From Gnetum montanum (Eukaryota; Streptophyta; Gnetopsida; Gnetales; Gnetaceae), in NCBI GenBank assembly GCA_015680685.1, contig MNCI01027447.1:580643-644642 (forward strand): DNA of 64,000 nt, given 5' to 3'. Both the position numbers and the translations under genes were made by a program. The notes beneath the pieces were generated by a model. That model saw nothing but the letters and a program-made list of their open reading frames with translations. It was not told the DNA's origin and searched no databases. Positions 1 through 11,520 of the stretch are shown here, one piece after another (positions within the stretch are counted from its first letter, which is position 1; each line of letters opens with the position of its first letter).

Positions 1-109
1 GTGTAATGAGACACCTGCGATGGTTGTGGAATAGACGAAGAAGGGAATGGAGGCCACCACGTGGATGGGCTTGGACCCACCACAGTGGGGGAAATGGTCA
101 CATATGTAG

Positions 110-1490
110 TGAAACGCCACTAATTTTGGCCTAGCACTTTTAGACAAGAATCAAGCTAAGTCATGCTGCTACCCAACATGAGTACAACGTGACCAAACTT
201 GGAGGCCTCCGAAATAGCCCCTGATGGTCCATGATTCAACAGCCAAGGTCCCCTCGGGGCCCACAAGCGAATGCACCAACTTCCAGCATCCAGAATCAAA
301 AGTTTTAGGTTCAAAATGTTTAGTTTTGGCTAAGTACACTTTGGTTGCTTTTTCAGACACTGCACAGCGTAAAGATCAGCGTCACCAATTTTTAGAGTCC
401 CAAAACTAAGCAAAAATGACTTGATTTTAAGGATGTAAGTCATCCTCAAGGTCCACTATTGATAACTATGGGTCCCAGCCTTCAGAAATTCCAGATTTCA
501 GCCCAAAATTGCAAGTTTTGGAGGTCACACTGCAAGTCACGCTGGATGCTAGACAAGCGAGGTGGTGTTAATCCTTCTTGATTTTCTTTTTCAAGAAATC
601 TGTAAAATGACAAAGGGATATGAAAGCCCATGCAAAATCAAGTCAAATATTCAGCAAAGAAAAAAAGAAATATAATTTTTCCAAGCAGGCCAGAGTTGGA
701 GCTAATCTTTTTAAAATTTTCAAATTTTTTTTCTCGCTTGAGGGCTTGTATTTCTAATTTGTATTTTTTTTATGGGCTTGAATGACCCACAAATTGTAAA
801 ATACATTGAACCTGGTCAAAGAAAACCCTAGCCAAACCCTAGCCCAACCCTATAAATACCTTATCAATTCACACAAACTAGAGGAGGCAAGAGAAGCAAA
901 AGCAAAAGTAGTAAGAAAGAAGGGAGAGGAAGAGGCAAAGATTAGAGAGATTGGAAATTCTGAAGGATAGAACTTGCAATCCTTGGGCGCTCGGCACATC
1001 TGATTTTTGGCTTCCAAGTTCTTCTCACGTTCATCCCATTTCATCGTCGCATCATCGTGTCATATCTTTCCGAGGCTAGGCGTTTGACTTGCCATTCACA
1101 CTTGTGCAACTATGCTTTGACCGGTGCACATTTTTTTAAAATAATAATAATACAGTTTCATTATTGCCTCCCATTTACAGTATTTAATTCTGTTTATGCT
1201 TTACAAATATAACTTTGTTTATGCTTTATTCATAATTCTATACGCTTTCTTTACATTTCGTATCATTGTTTACATTCCATTTACATCCTGTTTACGATAA
1301 CCCCAACGCTAGCTGTAGCTTACGCTAGGGGAAGTCCTTGGTTGATTTACGTGCAAACCATCCAAGGCACTCTACCTTCGTTTACTTTTCTAGCTTGCCC
1401 TCGGGTGAAGGCAGGGTTAGCTATGGCTACCCAATGATCTCTTGATGTTTGTTTCCCTTCCAGCCTTACACCGACGATTTAGGTCAATAC
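110..1490 (+). mobile_element. LTR-like unit of long-LTR family T (copy T1)
   Basis: This unit begins TGAAACGCCAC and is followed by text that matches the unit starting at 5210. Its right end (about 1310-1490, containing CTCTACCTTCG and CCGACGATTTA) aligns clearly with 7130-7300. A TATA box at 851-858 is followed by a purine-rich leader, as in an LTR promoter. It carries only about one copy of the repeat unit that is expanded in the 5210 copy. No primer site follows its right end; instead antisense gag-like sequence begins. It is therefore probably a solo LTR or fragment lying in an older element. Both ends are approximate. Confidence 0.6.
851..858 (+). promoter_or_regulatory. TATA box of LTR T1
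   Basis: TATAAATA preceded by CCC, followed about 30 bases later by a purine-rich stretch (AGAGGAGGCAAGAG). This is the usual arrangement of a plant LTR promoter. Confidence 0.5.
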
Positions 1491-2235
1491 ATGTAGGAAT
1501 TGATATGGGAGTTAGGTGCGATTGTAGAGTAGGTACAGTGTGGACATGCAATAGCGTAGCCGTGATAGGTATGTTGCATGTTGTAGTAGTGTGCTGGTAA
1601 ACAGCTTGCGGTGACACAGTTGTTGCGGGTGCAACCAGGCGATAGGGGTGATGAGGTATTAGGAACGTGGCATGGCTACCCACCATAGTTACGGTTGTAG
1701 ATTGCTGAAGTGTAGGGGCGATGGTGAAGGGGACGACCACAGGTAGCGGGTTGGCCCAGAAGGACTGGGTAGGCAAGACAGGAATGGGGTTGGCTACACC
1801 TCCCTCGTCAGATTGGGAGTCGAGTTTCTCCTGCCCATCTTGAAAGGTGTCATCCTGGTTGGACGCTATGTCTTGTTGCCCCCTAGGCTTTGTCAATTGG
1901 ATTAGTTGATCTAGCAGCCTTTGGTTCGCTTATGTCAAAGGCAAGAAAATGCCCTGGTTGGGAATGAATTCCTCCCCGTTGTAGTAAGCGAACTCGAAGC
2001 TACGTTTTTCTTCGAGTTCGTGTAAATCTAAGGGCAGGTTAGCCTACACCTTTGCGCAAAGGAAATTGTAATGCTCGTGTTGCTAGGCCAAGCCCTCAGG
2101 TCCTTGGTTTTGAATTCTGAGAGACCGATGTTCTTCTGGTGTTGGATTCAATCGTTGTTTGGCACCAGTAGTGCCTTGGGTTGTGAAGGGCACTTCCCTG
2201 TTGGAGATATCGCCAGCGGTGAAGGCAGAAGTCAT
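1417..2235 (-). pseudogene. gag-like ORF remnant, antisense
   Basis: Reading the minus strand from the ATG at 2235 gives one frame to 1417, with three in-frame stops (two TAG, one TAA) that look like decayed Gln codons. The N-terminal part is polar and Gln/Glu-rich; the C-terminal part is rich in Pro, Thr and Val. No zinc knuckle or protease motif is visible. The last part probably runs into the LTR-like unit that ends near 1490, so true coding sequence likely stops there. Upstream lie a five-unit leader-type repeat and then a minus-strand LTR-like unit, so the order LTR, leader, ORF fits a 5' gag of a Tat/Ogre-like element. The gag assignment rests on position and composition only. Confidence 0.4.
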
Positions 2236-2334
2236 CGTTAAGCAAGTGATTATGTGAAAATGCTAAAGAGATTATGCGAAAATGTTAGAAAATGTGGAAG
2301 AACAGAGGGATTAAACAAAACGAAAACTGGTGAC

Positions 2335-2990
2335 TTTTCGTCCTGTAGGATCCCGGAGGGACCGTCGAGGCAACCGACCTGCGCCACACAAAACGGAAAC
2401 AACCTCAAAGGGTGTCACTCTTTCACCTGTGCTAGCTAGGACGCAGGACACATGCAGGACCACTGTAGAGGAAGCAAGTTAAATCGTCGTCCGAAGGCCT
2501 ATTGTCTCATAGAGTTCCGGAGGAATCGTTGAGGTGACTGATCTACACCACATAATGCGCAAACAACCACAAAGGATGTCAAGTCTACGCTAATGCAAGT
2601 CAGGGTGTGGAAGGCGTACGAGACTACCATAAGACGAGCAAATTAACTAGCGATCAAGTAAATTTTGTGTCTCGTAGGATCCCGGAGGGACCGTCAAGAT
2701 GACCAATCTATAACACACGGAATAAGGTAAAGAACGCAAGCGAGACAGCTGCAGGATGGGCAAATTAACTAGCACTCAGGCAGGCTTTGTGTCCCGCAGG
2801 GTCCCGAAAGGACCGTCCAGGCGATCGATCTGCACCACATGGGGAGGGGTGCAGTACGCAAGCGAGATGACCGTAGAATGAGCTAGTTACCTAGCAATCA
2901 AAGGCCTTGTGTCCTGTGGGGCTCTGGAGGAACCATCGAGGCAACCAATCTACACCGCACATAACACAAACAACCACAAGAGGGTGTCAC
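2335..2990. repeat. Five-unit imperfect tandem repeat
   Basis: Five copies of a core resembling GATCCCGGAGGGACCGTC, followed by AGGCAACCGATCTRCACCAC, begin near 2345, 2508, 2675, 2796 and 2918. Spacing is about 164, 166, 121 and 123 bases. It lies between a minus-strand LTR-like unit and the antisense gag-like frame, in the place of an untranslated leader. Divergence between copies is high, so it is old. Confidence 0.7.
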
Positions 2991-3836
2991 GTCTACGCTC
3001 GTGTGTATCAGAGGACAAAAGGCTTATAGAACTACCGTGACATGCGGCAAAGGCACCAAAAGGCCCTCCTTCTAATCCTAGAAAACTGTAACGATCGAAA
3101 ACGGCGACGACTAGAATAATGCCAAGGTCGGCGAACACAACAGTTCCAACCCCGTGCTCACGGGAGCGTGGTGCTGGGTGTGTATGAACGCGGGGTGCCC
3201 TGAACGGTCTAGTCGATCAGACAGGGACTTACATCGGTGTCAATATAGCCTTTTGCAATATAAATAGTATGAGTTGCAGGATGGTGCTTATGGGTAAATT
3301 CGGCAAGAAAGAAAAGGGACTGAAAAAAATGCAATGACGATACAAAATAATGAATAAATGTAAGTGCGACAATAATATGAGATGATGCTCGAAGGTAAAA
3401 AACAAAAGAAGAAATAGTGCAAGGAAGCCAGACAGTAAATAAGAAATAGCATAAGATACAGTTAAGAACATGCACCACTTTAGAGCTACAAATCTCTTCA
3501 GCTAGGGAGTGGCACAGTCGACTGCACGACGTGACGAAGTGCAGAAGGTTCCGAAAATGGCCAAAGCGTGTTGGGAAACAGGAAATGGCTGTGCACTTGA
3601 GCACAGACTTCGCGTATATACAATGTGGGCAGGATCCTACCAAGGTGGTAGAACGAGACCACGGGCTTTATGCCAACCAAGAGAGGTTCCTATCACAGAT
3701 GGTTGACCTCTCCTTTTCTTTTCCCTATTGTCAGATTGCAAATGCTTTTCTCTTTTTTTCTTATTTCAGTCAAGGAGACTCCCTTTTTTTTTTCCTTTTT
3801 TTTTAGACCGGTTCTTTTGCGTGCTGTTTAATGGGC

Positions 3837-3844
3837 TATTTATA
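3837..3844 (-). promoter_or_regulatory. TATA box of the minus-strand family T LTR
   Basis: TATAAATA on the minus strand, in the context CCACCCTATAAATAGCCC. It is followed downstream by long A/G runs. Confidence 0.5.
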
Positions 3845-4089
3845 GGGTGGAAGGTGGGCAAAGGTGACTGTTTGAATATTACGTGTTGTAGACCTCTGCC
3901 TCCTTGCTGGCACTACTTGAGCCATTTGTAACCATTGGGCTTGCCAGACTGTTGTAACGCGAGCAATAACTACGATCCTACTACGTCGTGACTGCACTGC
4001 TGGCTCCTAGAGGCATGTGCCAATGGCTCGATTAACATGGAGTGCATTGATGTCGCGTGGCCACCTGCTTGCCACACTGTGTTTTGCAA

Positions 4090-4520
4090 CATGGCTTGCT
4101 CTACCGTAGCGCAGCACCTTGCCGCGTGTCTTGCTGTACGTCACATACTTGCTACATGATGCTACGCTACGTAGCGTAGCATAGCGTAGCAACTGTGGTA
4201 GCTTTGCTGACTTTGTTAACCTATACTGCCATAGTGCAAGTTTTGTGAACTTTGCTGATTTTGCCTTCCGAACCGCCTTCCATCCCTTTCCGCAGGATTG
4301 CTACGCCTTGCTGCACCATGTAGCTCAACGTAGTGTAGCAGTAGACATGGTCTGCTGCTTCCTAACGAAAAGAGACATCATTGCAGGACTCGAGATTAGG
4401 CGAGGGAGGTGAAGTTGCTGCTATGCTATGCCATATTTCATTACGTAGCGTAACATCTTGTTCCGCTATTTTTTTCTGAGGATTGCTACGCTACACATCA
4501 TAGCGTAGCAGGCTTTGTGA
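4090..4520. repeat. GCTACGC palindrome-bearing U3 repeats
   Basis: The motif GCTACGC and its inverse GCGTAGC recur many times, most densely at 4165-4196 and again at 4298-4343 and 4484-4512. Two units share AGGATTGCTACGC about 184 bases apart. It lies upstream of the minus-strand TATA box. Confidence 0.65.
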
Positions 4521-4791
4521 CTTCGAAAACTTGCTGAACTGCTTCTCTTGTGCACCTAGGCTACTGTCGCTGATTTTGGACACCATTTTTGAGCAGGCTG
4601 CCAACTGTGTAGACTACTTTGGCAAGTGGACGAGTTGGTATGGAACTTGCCCATGCCTAAAGTAGAAAATTTACCGAACTGGCCATCCTGGACTCAAACC
4701 GTTCTTTCCTGATGGACTGCCATGGTGTTGTGCAGACCGCAAGGGCTTGGTGAAGCCAAGATGACCATGCATTTTCTTTTAGGATGTTTCA

Positions 4792-5209
4792 TTGGCCCCT
4801 CTTGGTCGACATTTGGAGAACAGGCTCGATGGACGTTGGCAAAGAATATGAAACACCACAGCAAGCGAAACACTGAGGTCGTCATTCGATGAGTACTAGG
4901 ACATCGCCTGGCTATGCTCGAGGGTGTTGCATTGGTGCTATGGAGGTTAAGGAAGAAAGCAGAGATGATGTTTAGCCGAGTCCCTCATCGAAGTGCTTTG
5001 AGGGGCTCATTTGCATTTTCATCTTTAACTGGCACTGTTCTTCAACCTCCTGTAGGCAGGTGTCCCCTCCGCAAGACGAGCTGTATTGCATCCATGGAAG
5101 GTCTGGACCTACTTATCGAAGCTTACTACTAGTTTGCTTGTGGCATTTTGTACTTCTTTGTCGATGCTTCTCGAGTCGATTCCTCCAAGCATCAACAAAG
5201 AGGGGCCAA
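4792..5209. other. Spacer between head-to-head LTR-like units
   Basis: Both edges carry AGAGGGGCCA pointing outward, and the sequence just inside each edge is distantly similar in inverted orientation. The two facing LTR-like units may therefore extend into this spacer. No coding sequence is recognised. Confidence 0.4.
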
Positions 5210-7303
5210 TGAAACACCACAAAAATTTGGACCTAACACTTTCGGACAAGAATTGAGCTAAGTCATGATGCTTCCCAGCATGATCGAAACTTGCGAACTT
5301 CACAAACAGCATCAAATGGAGTTGAATCAAGCAAGTAAAAGTTCCCTGAGATCCATTGGAGACTACATCAACATCTGGCAATAAGAACTGCAGGTTTCAA
5401 ACTCAAAACACTTAGTTTTGACTAAGTATACTTCCTGCACACAGGCCTGCACACCCAACATACAGCTCAGCGTGCAGCAACTTATGGGCCCAAAAAATGA
5501 GCCAAAACATGCCAGAATTGAGTGTCTGGACCTCCCAGGACCTTCACCAAGGTCCCCAACAGCTCTCAGGCTCCTGAAAATCAAGTTTTGAGCTCCAAAT
5601 GATGGGTGTTCATTCTTGCACGTCATCATGCACGCCCAGCGTGCAACTTAGCGTGCAGTAACTTTTGAGCACCAAAAACTCATCAAAACAAGCCAAAATA
5701 GAAGGTTTGGACCATCCAAGACCTTCTCCAAGGTCCCCAACAGCTCTCAAGCTTTAGAAAATCATGTTTTGGACTCCAAGTGATAGGTTTTCATGCCTGC
5801 ACATTGGCCTGCACGCCCAACGTGTACCATCATAGACAATCCAAAACAGGCACTCAGACCATGGTCTTCACAGGCAATCAACTCCCAGAGATAGGGAAAC
5901 CATCAGGCATCATCCTAAGCTTCCAAAAATCAAGTTTTGACCTTGAAAAATGGCAATTTCATGCCCGTACATTGGCTTGCACGCCCAACGTGCACCCCAA
6001 CATGCACGACTTTGAACAAGGTTGATTAGGCATTTTAGGCAAGATTTTGACATGGAGTTAATTCTCAAAGCATGGCTAATGAATCTACAAGTCCACAGGC
6101 TCTAGAGACATCAATTTTTGGCATCTCAAGGGTTATTCTTGGCCCTACATGCCCAGTGTGCACGCCCGACGTACAGCACAGCGTGCACACTAGAAACATG
6201 CCCAACACTTAGGAAAAATGAAGTCAAAATGAGCCCTCGGATACCCTAGAGAGCTAGCAACACTTAGGCAGCAAGGATCCAACTCCAATGTACAAGATTA
6301 GGCTCCAAAACTACAGTTTTCATGCCCACACACTAGCCTGCACGCCCAACGTGTACACCCAGCGCGTACACTCTTGGAACCACCTAAAGCCCTGTCAAAT
6401 CAAGGTTAAATGAGCCCAAAATCGACAAGCAGTATCCTCAAGGCATCAGGCATCCAGATCCATGCTAAAAACTAGCATCACAGTTTGAAATTTGGTCAGA
6501 AATTCTTCATGCTTGCCCACACGCTGTCTAGTGTGTGGGGTGTATACGCCCAGCGTGTACACGCTGGCATGTTGCACGCTTGTAAAGCTTCATTCTTTTG
6601 CACCCGATCGACACTCCACATGTCACCCGATCTGAAATTCTAGCATCCCACAGCCAATCACCCCATCTCAGATCCGAATTTAATGCCCAAACTTGTACAA
6701 AAATCCAGATTTTTAACCAGATCAAGGGATGAGAGAGGGGAAATTAAGGAATCTAGGCAAGAAATTGGAGAATCCACACAGAGAACATCTAGAACACCCA
6801 CCCTGGACGCTGGACTTCTACCTTGCACGCTGAGCATATAGTCTTCACGTTGTGCCTACAACCCAAACCAGCATACCATCACCCCTAACATTCATCGGGG
6901 CTCTTCGTCTGCCTTGTGTCAGATCCACAACTGTGTCTAGACCAGTGCATTGTAATTTTCATTATGCAATAATATTGCTGCATTTTTGGCCAAGATTTTT
7001 TGCAGTTGTCATTTGTTCTTGCATTTTTGGCTAAGATTTTCATTCTTGTTTACCGCTTGTTTACATTCCTGCATGTTTGCATTTTGGTTTACATTTATTA
7101 CGTCACTTACACATAACCCAGCGTATTGCACATTGTCATACATCTGGGGAAATCCTTGTCTGATCCGCACGCGGACCACCGAAGGTACTCTACCTTCGTC
7201 AGTCCTAGTTCGTCCTCAAGCAAAGGTAGGGTCTTCTATGTCTGTCTATGGATCTCTCAATGCCTTTTTCATTCTAGCCGAGCATCGACGATTTCAGACA
7301 GTA
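5210..7303 (+). mobile_element. LTR-like unit of family T (copy T2)
   Basis: The unit begins TGAAACACCAC, like T1, and ends near 7303 after CATCGACGATTTCAGACAGT. It is about 2.1 kb against 1.4 kb for T1; the extra length is a tandem array in its first half. No primer site follows: a gypsy gag/protease frame begins immediately, so this is a solo or truncated LTR joined to older sequence. Confidence 0.6.
5430..6570. repeat. ~175-bp tandem array with a GCACGCCCAACGTGC core
   Basis: About seven imperfect units begin near 5440, 5611, 5791, 5960, 6151, 6325 and 6515 (spacing 169-191). Each carries a near-palindromic core of the type TGCACGCCCAACGTGCA, followed by a less conserved arm with phrases such as CAAGGTCC and ATCAAGTTTTG. 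T1 holds roughly one such unit, near 450-560. Confidence 0.75.
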
Positions 7304-7806
7304 CAAAACCAAGATTTATTGGTGATGGAGAGTATGATTTGATTGAAGACCTTAAACATGTCAAGGCCAATATTAGCTTTTATTAGTTGCTTCAAATAGG
7401 AGATCAGCAGAGAAAGGCTTTGGAGTTCATTAAAGGTAAAAGGAGAGTTATAGAATCAGAGTTAAGTTATGTGTCTAATAATGACGAAAAATTAAAGACC
7501 TTGTATGATAAGGAAGCTCCTCCTTTCCTTTTGACAATGAAATTAAAGGATAAATACTTACACAATTGTTTGATTGATTCTAGAGCTACGTTTACTATAA
7601 TGTCATTGTCTATATGTAAGAAACTTGGTTTGATTCCCGAAAAATCAAATAATAAGATTGTTCAAGTGGATAAAAGTAGAGTGAAGATTGTGGGTCAATT
7701 ACCAAATGTCCTATTGGAAATTGCTTCTGAACCCCACGTTAGAAGTAGAGTAACTATTCAAGTGGCAGATATACCAAATTCACATAGTCTCTTATTGAGT
7801 AAATAA
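7304..7806 (+). pseudogene. Ty3/gypsy gag-C/aspartic protease fragment
   Basis: Translation gives the pre-protease motif of plant gypsy polyproteins (YDLIEDLKHVKANIS) and then a retropepsin-like domain. The active-site segment reads LIDSRATFTIMS, where the family has DSGA, so the catalytic-loop Gly is replaced by Arg. The frame is open from 7387 to 7806 and ends at a stop within the flap-distal part (DIPNSHSLLLS). It starts abruptly at the edge of LTR T2 and changes at 7804 into copia-type RNase H. It is a fragment without RT or integrase and belongs to a different lineage from elements A-E, whose protease reads LLDSGSS. Confidence 0.75.
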
Positions 7807-7944
7807 AGACTTATGTCTTTCTCATCCATGAAAGCTAAATGTCATGCATTACGAGAGACTGTTCAAGATGTAATATGGATTGAGTAGCTCCTTAAAAAAA
7901 TTAGTATTGATATTCTTTAACCAATTTCGATTCACTACGACAAC
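7807..7944 (+). pseudogene. Ty1/copia RNase H, left piece
   Basis: Translation shows a degraded copia RNase H: SSMKAKCHALRETVQDVIWIE corresponds to the family pattern S-S-T-E-A-E-Y-x-A-L...IWL. It then runs to HYDN, where the family has YCDNQSA. The frame continues after removal of element A at 21398, so the domain was split by that insertion. Stops replace probable Arg and Gln codons. Confidence 0.75.
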
Positions 7945-8768
7945 TAATGAACCACGATATCGAATTTGTGATATTGGGTTCGCGATATCGAAGCTTGCCA
8001 TGCGATATCGCATCCTACCTCATTGCCTATAAATAAGAGGCGGTCACACTTGGCTTTCATAGTTAATTTTAGTTCCTTACCCAAACTCTTGCCTTTTCTC
8101 CTTCTCAGAGTTAGAATTATTTTTGAGTGCTCATATTAGAAGTCATAAAGTAAACAGATCTTTATTCGAGCATTATGTACCTGAAAACACATTATGTACG
8201 GAAATAAAGATGAACTTTGTGATAAACCTTACAACATTTAGAATAGATTAATTAATGTTATTTTTAGTTATTTAATGCTTTCCTTAGTTAATTAATGTTT
8301 TCTCTCTTTCTCTCTCTCTCACCCTACAACTCTCCTAAGTAAGCACGCTTAGTATAATCAATTCGAGCATGCATGTAACACTTGGTAATCTAGTAACAAT
8401 TAGCGCTTGGTTATCCTAGTAGTGTTGCACTGGTTTAGGTTGTGTATGGTAAGTGAGAACGGATACTAGTGTTAGGATTAATTAAAGCCTAGTTAATCAG
8501 TAGTTAAATTAAATTAGTTACTTAGTTATCTCTCTCCTCCCTTATTAGTACCAAGACAATAAATACAGAAAAGCCATAAAAATCATATGCCTCGAGTTTA
8601 CTTAACTATATAATTGTGACATATAAGTAAGCTTGGGAAGACAACGATTAACCAACCTGTCCTTGTTCCATCAAGGTGCCTAAGAACTTAGTCCTTGGAA
8701 TTCGACTGGATCATGCATGTACGCTCGTATTCATATGGTTGAGTGTAGGAATACTTCACCGCTCATCA
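7945..8768 (+). repeat. 5' LTR of element A
   Basis: It begins TAATGAACC (ancestral TGATGAACC, as in the 3' copy) and ends GCTCATCA, 824 bp. U3 has GATATC-type palindromes just before the TATA box. AATAAAG lies about 180 bases downstream of the TATA box and would serve as the polyadenylation signal. A short CT-rich tract (8290-8325) lies in the distal half. Confidence 0.9.
8028..8035 (+). promoter_or_regulatory. TATA box, element A 5' LTR
   Basis: TATAAATA in the context TTGCCTATAAATAAGAGG. The same context is found at 20634 in the 3' LTR. Confidence 0.75.
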
Positions 8769-8769
8769 T

Positions 8770-8787
8770 TGGCGTCGTTGCCAGGGA
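8770..8787 (+). promoter_or_regulatory. Primer binding site (tRNA-Asp type), element A
   Basis: TGGCGTCGTTGCCAGGGA lies one base after the LTR end. It matches 16 of 18 bases of the complement of the plant tRNA-Asp 3' end (TGGCGCCGTTGCCGGGGA); both differences are transitions. Confidence 0.9.
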
Positions 8788-8906
8788 CTTTGTTGTTTGT
8801 GCTTTAACCAAAACATAGGAAATCTTTCACATCGTTAGAACGAACCCTTAGGGTTGGTTAAGGAAAAATAATAAATAAGAATACATTGCATATTGAATAG
8901 ACAACC

Positions 8907-11520
8907 ATGTCTCCTTCTTTGTATGAAAGTGTTTCACTGCCTAGGTTTGATACAGGGAACAATCAAAGGTGTAGTACACATGATAATCTGCCAGTCCCTT
9001 AATAGTTTTGTGTGGTATATATTCATCCCATGAATATGTACCAAAATTTACCTTTGTCCTCCACTAGGATGAACAATTGCATTGGTGAGATTTAGAAGGC
9101 AACATAGTATTACCTCCTGATTGCTCTGTCCTAGGCATGCTTTTTCATGATCTCACATGAATTGGGATGCAGCACTTACAAACAGAGTATGTTATGCATG
9201 ATCATGACTCACGAGAGGATCGACCCATGGAGGCATAGGGTCAAAGGAACTTACAACAGGAGAGATTTCATGAATCCATGAAGAGAAAGTTATCACAGAA
9301 TGCCCACATGTCCTAATCAAAAATGAGGGTGGTGAACTTGCCTCAAGTAGTTTCCCCCACAATGATGTTAGAATCAAGGGGTTATGTATTAGAATCTTTA
9401 CTCAACTATCCATAACTTAGATTCTGGTACCAACAGACACAAAGGGTCTGAAAAAGGAACACGAGCACATGACAAAGATGGACACTCCGATCATAACCGC
9501 AAACGAGGTCGTGACCACTGAAGAGAAGAAAGTAGGCATCGACATGGTGACAGTCCTCCTTCTTCTTCACCTTCATCATCTCCTTCACCCTCTCCTTCAG
9601 GATTTGGATGCAGTCACAAAGAAAAAGACCATCAGGATAAGGGTAAGTGAAATGGGAGTCATAGACAAAAGAGTCAAGAAAAGGGACGAGGACACTCTAG
9701 AGAAACACACTGTGAAAGAAGGGAGAGTAGGGAATAGCATAGGCATCATAGACGCCACAGATGGGATGATCATGATGAACCTCTACTCGCTACTCAAAGT
9801 ATGCTAGACATAACTGAGGCTATCAGAATCCTAACAAGGCACCAAAAGGATAGTAGGATCAAGATATTAGACATGAAAAATATCTCACAATTTGAAGGGG
9901 GGTACAACACTGATCCTCAAAATCATCTACAAGCATTTCATGATGCATGTGCATTACAAAACATAGAAAGTGAATGGAAAAAACTTAAGTTGTTCCCACG
10001 GACACTAGTCAAAGAAGCAGAGAGCTGGTACTGATCCCTAGAACCAAAATCTATTTGTAGATGGAGTACCATGTTAGAATTGTTCAACAATAAGTACCAA
10101 ATGTACTCCTAAGTGTCCAACCCGCGAAAGAAAATCCAAGGCTAGAAACATGGAGGACATGAACCCTTGGATGCTGCTATGGACCGATATTATGCACTGT
10201 TACATCGTTGTCCTGGCCATGGTTATTCAGAGAGGGATCAACTACACCATCTCGTAGATGGGCGTAGGCATGAAACATAAAGAACCCTTGGGACATATGC
10301 CCAAGGGAGGCTATCTAAGCTTAGGATCCATCAAGTTTAAAGATTATTGGAGCAAGTTGCTAAAGAAGAAGATGAGTTGAGAAAAAGAGAGAGTGCAGAA
10401 GAGTATAACAGAGATCCTTCCCTATGAAAGAGGGGAGTAAGATTCTGCAAGGATGAAGAAGAGTCACCACTAGAAGAAATGGTGAATAAGAAAACCTTGC
10501 CTATCTGAAAATTAGCCTCGGAAGTATGGACAAAGGTAGACCAAATGTGGGATTCCCTAGATGATAGATGTCAAACTGTTCTTAAAATAGTAGAGGAGTC
10601 TAGAGAGCAAGGTAGTGATCGCGAAAAAAGAAAAAAGAGAGAAGCAGAATATTCACATAACAAGGGTAAGGGCAAAGTTGTCATCATTGAAGAGGTTGTG
10701 GATTCAAATACAGACAATGATAGTGGATGCGAGATATGCTAATATGATCATCCTAAAGGATGTTGCCCTATAATCTCACATCTGCAGGAGTCTGGGGTGT
10801 ATGCACTCAACCCACAATTAAACAAAAGGCAAACACCCCGAAGGTTACCTTATCCTCAAGGTAAGCCAAGGCAGTTCCACCAACCCTTAACATATTATCC
10901 AAGTGGAACTCCACCACAACCGATCGAGCAACATCAACAGTGGTGATACCCACAATTATGGGGAATGCCACCACCAAGGCAATAGTATGCTTACCAGTAA
11001 CTTGACTCATATGGATATTACGTGCAGTAGCTAGTCTCTCCATGTGACTCTACTGGTCACGTTACTCTTCAACCTCACTACCAAGCCCATGAGTACTATA
11101 GGACTCCTTCTCCTAGCGGTGATGTTCATCAAACATATCATCCGTCTCATCCGGATGCACGTCCTCCACCCTTAACTCCATTACCACCTGCTCCAGCTAT
11201 GTAGGGTGAAATTCCTACCTAGCCGTAGCAATGTAATGCCACAAGGGTTGTTAACTCTCAACCTACTATTGGTTCTAACAACCGCATGAAGAAAAAAATT
11301 TTCTTTAGAACCACCAATCCAACTAAGCCCTTGCAACCGCAAGTGGCTAATTCTTCAACCGCCTCACTATCACTTGAAGCTTCAAAGCTTCCTTCAACCC
11401 AAAAACTACACTTAATACATATGATCATGTTAACCCATGCCATCACTGATTGGATAAAAGCTAGCCATCTTCCTAGGAAATTCTCTGATCCTGGGAGTTG
11501 TTTGATATATCTATAAATCG
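8907..11520 (+). pseudogene. gag: Element A gag
   Basis: The start codon (ATGTCTCCTTC) matches the position of the element B gag start. The middle has a charged, Ser/His/Arg-rich stretch and then the capsid-like core, FEGGYNTDPQNHLQAFHDAC and LFPRTLVKEAESWY, corresponding to the plant retrotransposon gag domain. A downstream helix-rich Lys/Glu segment leads to the conserved CEIC-x-YDHPKGCCPI motif near 10730 and then a Pro/Gln/Tyr-rich tail. This would assemble the virus-like particle. At least a dozen premature stops, mostly TAG/TAA at Gln or TGG positions, show that it is dead. Gag and protease appear to have been one polyprotein. Confidence 0.8.

Larger units (their letters stand above)
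3100..4791 (-). mobile_element. LTR-like unit of family T, minus strand
   Basis: On the minus strand the unit begins TGAAACATCC at 4791, next to AAGAGGGGCCA, which also precedes the plus-strand unit at 5210. It has a TATA box at 3837-3844. Its distal part (around 3200-3240) keeps the phrase CTGTCTGATC found in the end region of the 5210 unit. The U3 part holds an array built on GCTACGC palindromes. The exact 3' end is not determined. Confidence 0.5.

Noticed and set aside
3209-3680. Several overlapping frames of 60-144 codons, both strands
   Set aside because: They lie inside a minus-strand LTR-like unit, have no domain and overlap each other.
5430-6570. CRISPR-like spaced repeats
   Set aside because: The ~175-bp units are tandem and similar along their whole length, in a plant retrotransposon LTR; there are no short repeats with unique spacers and no cas genes.
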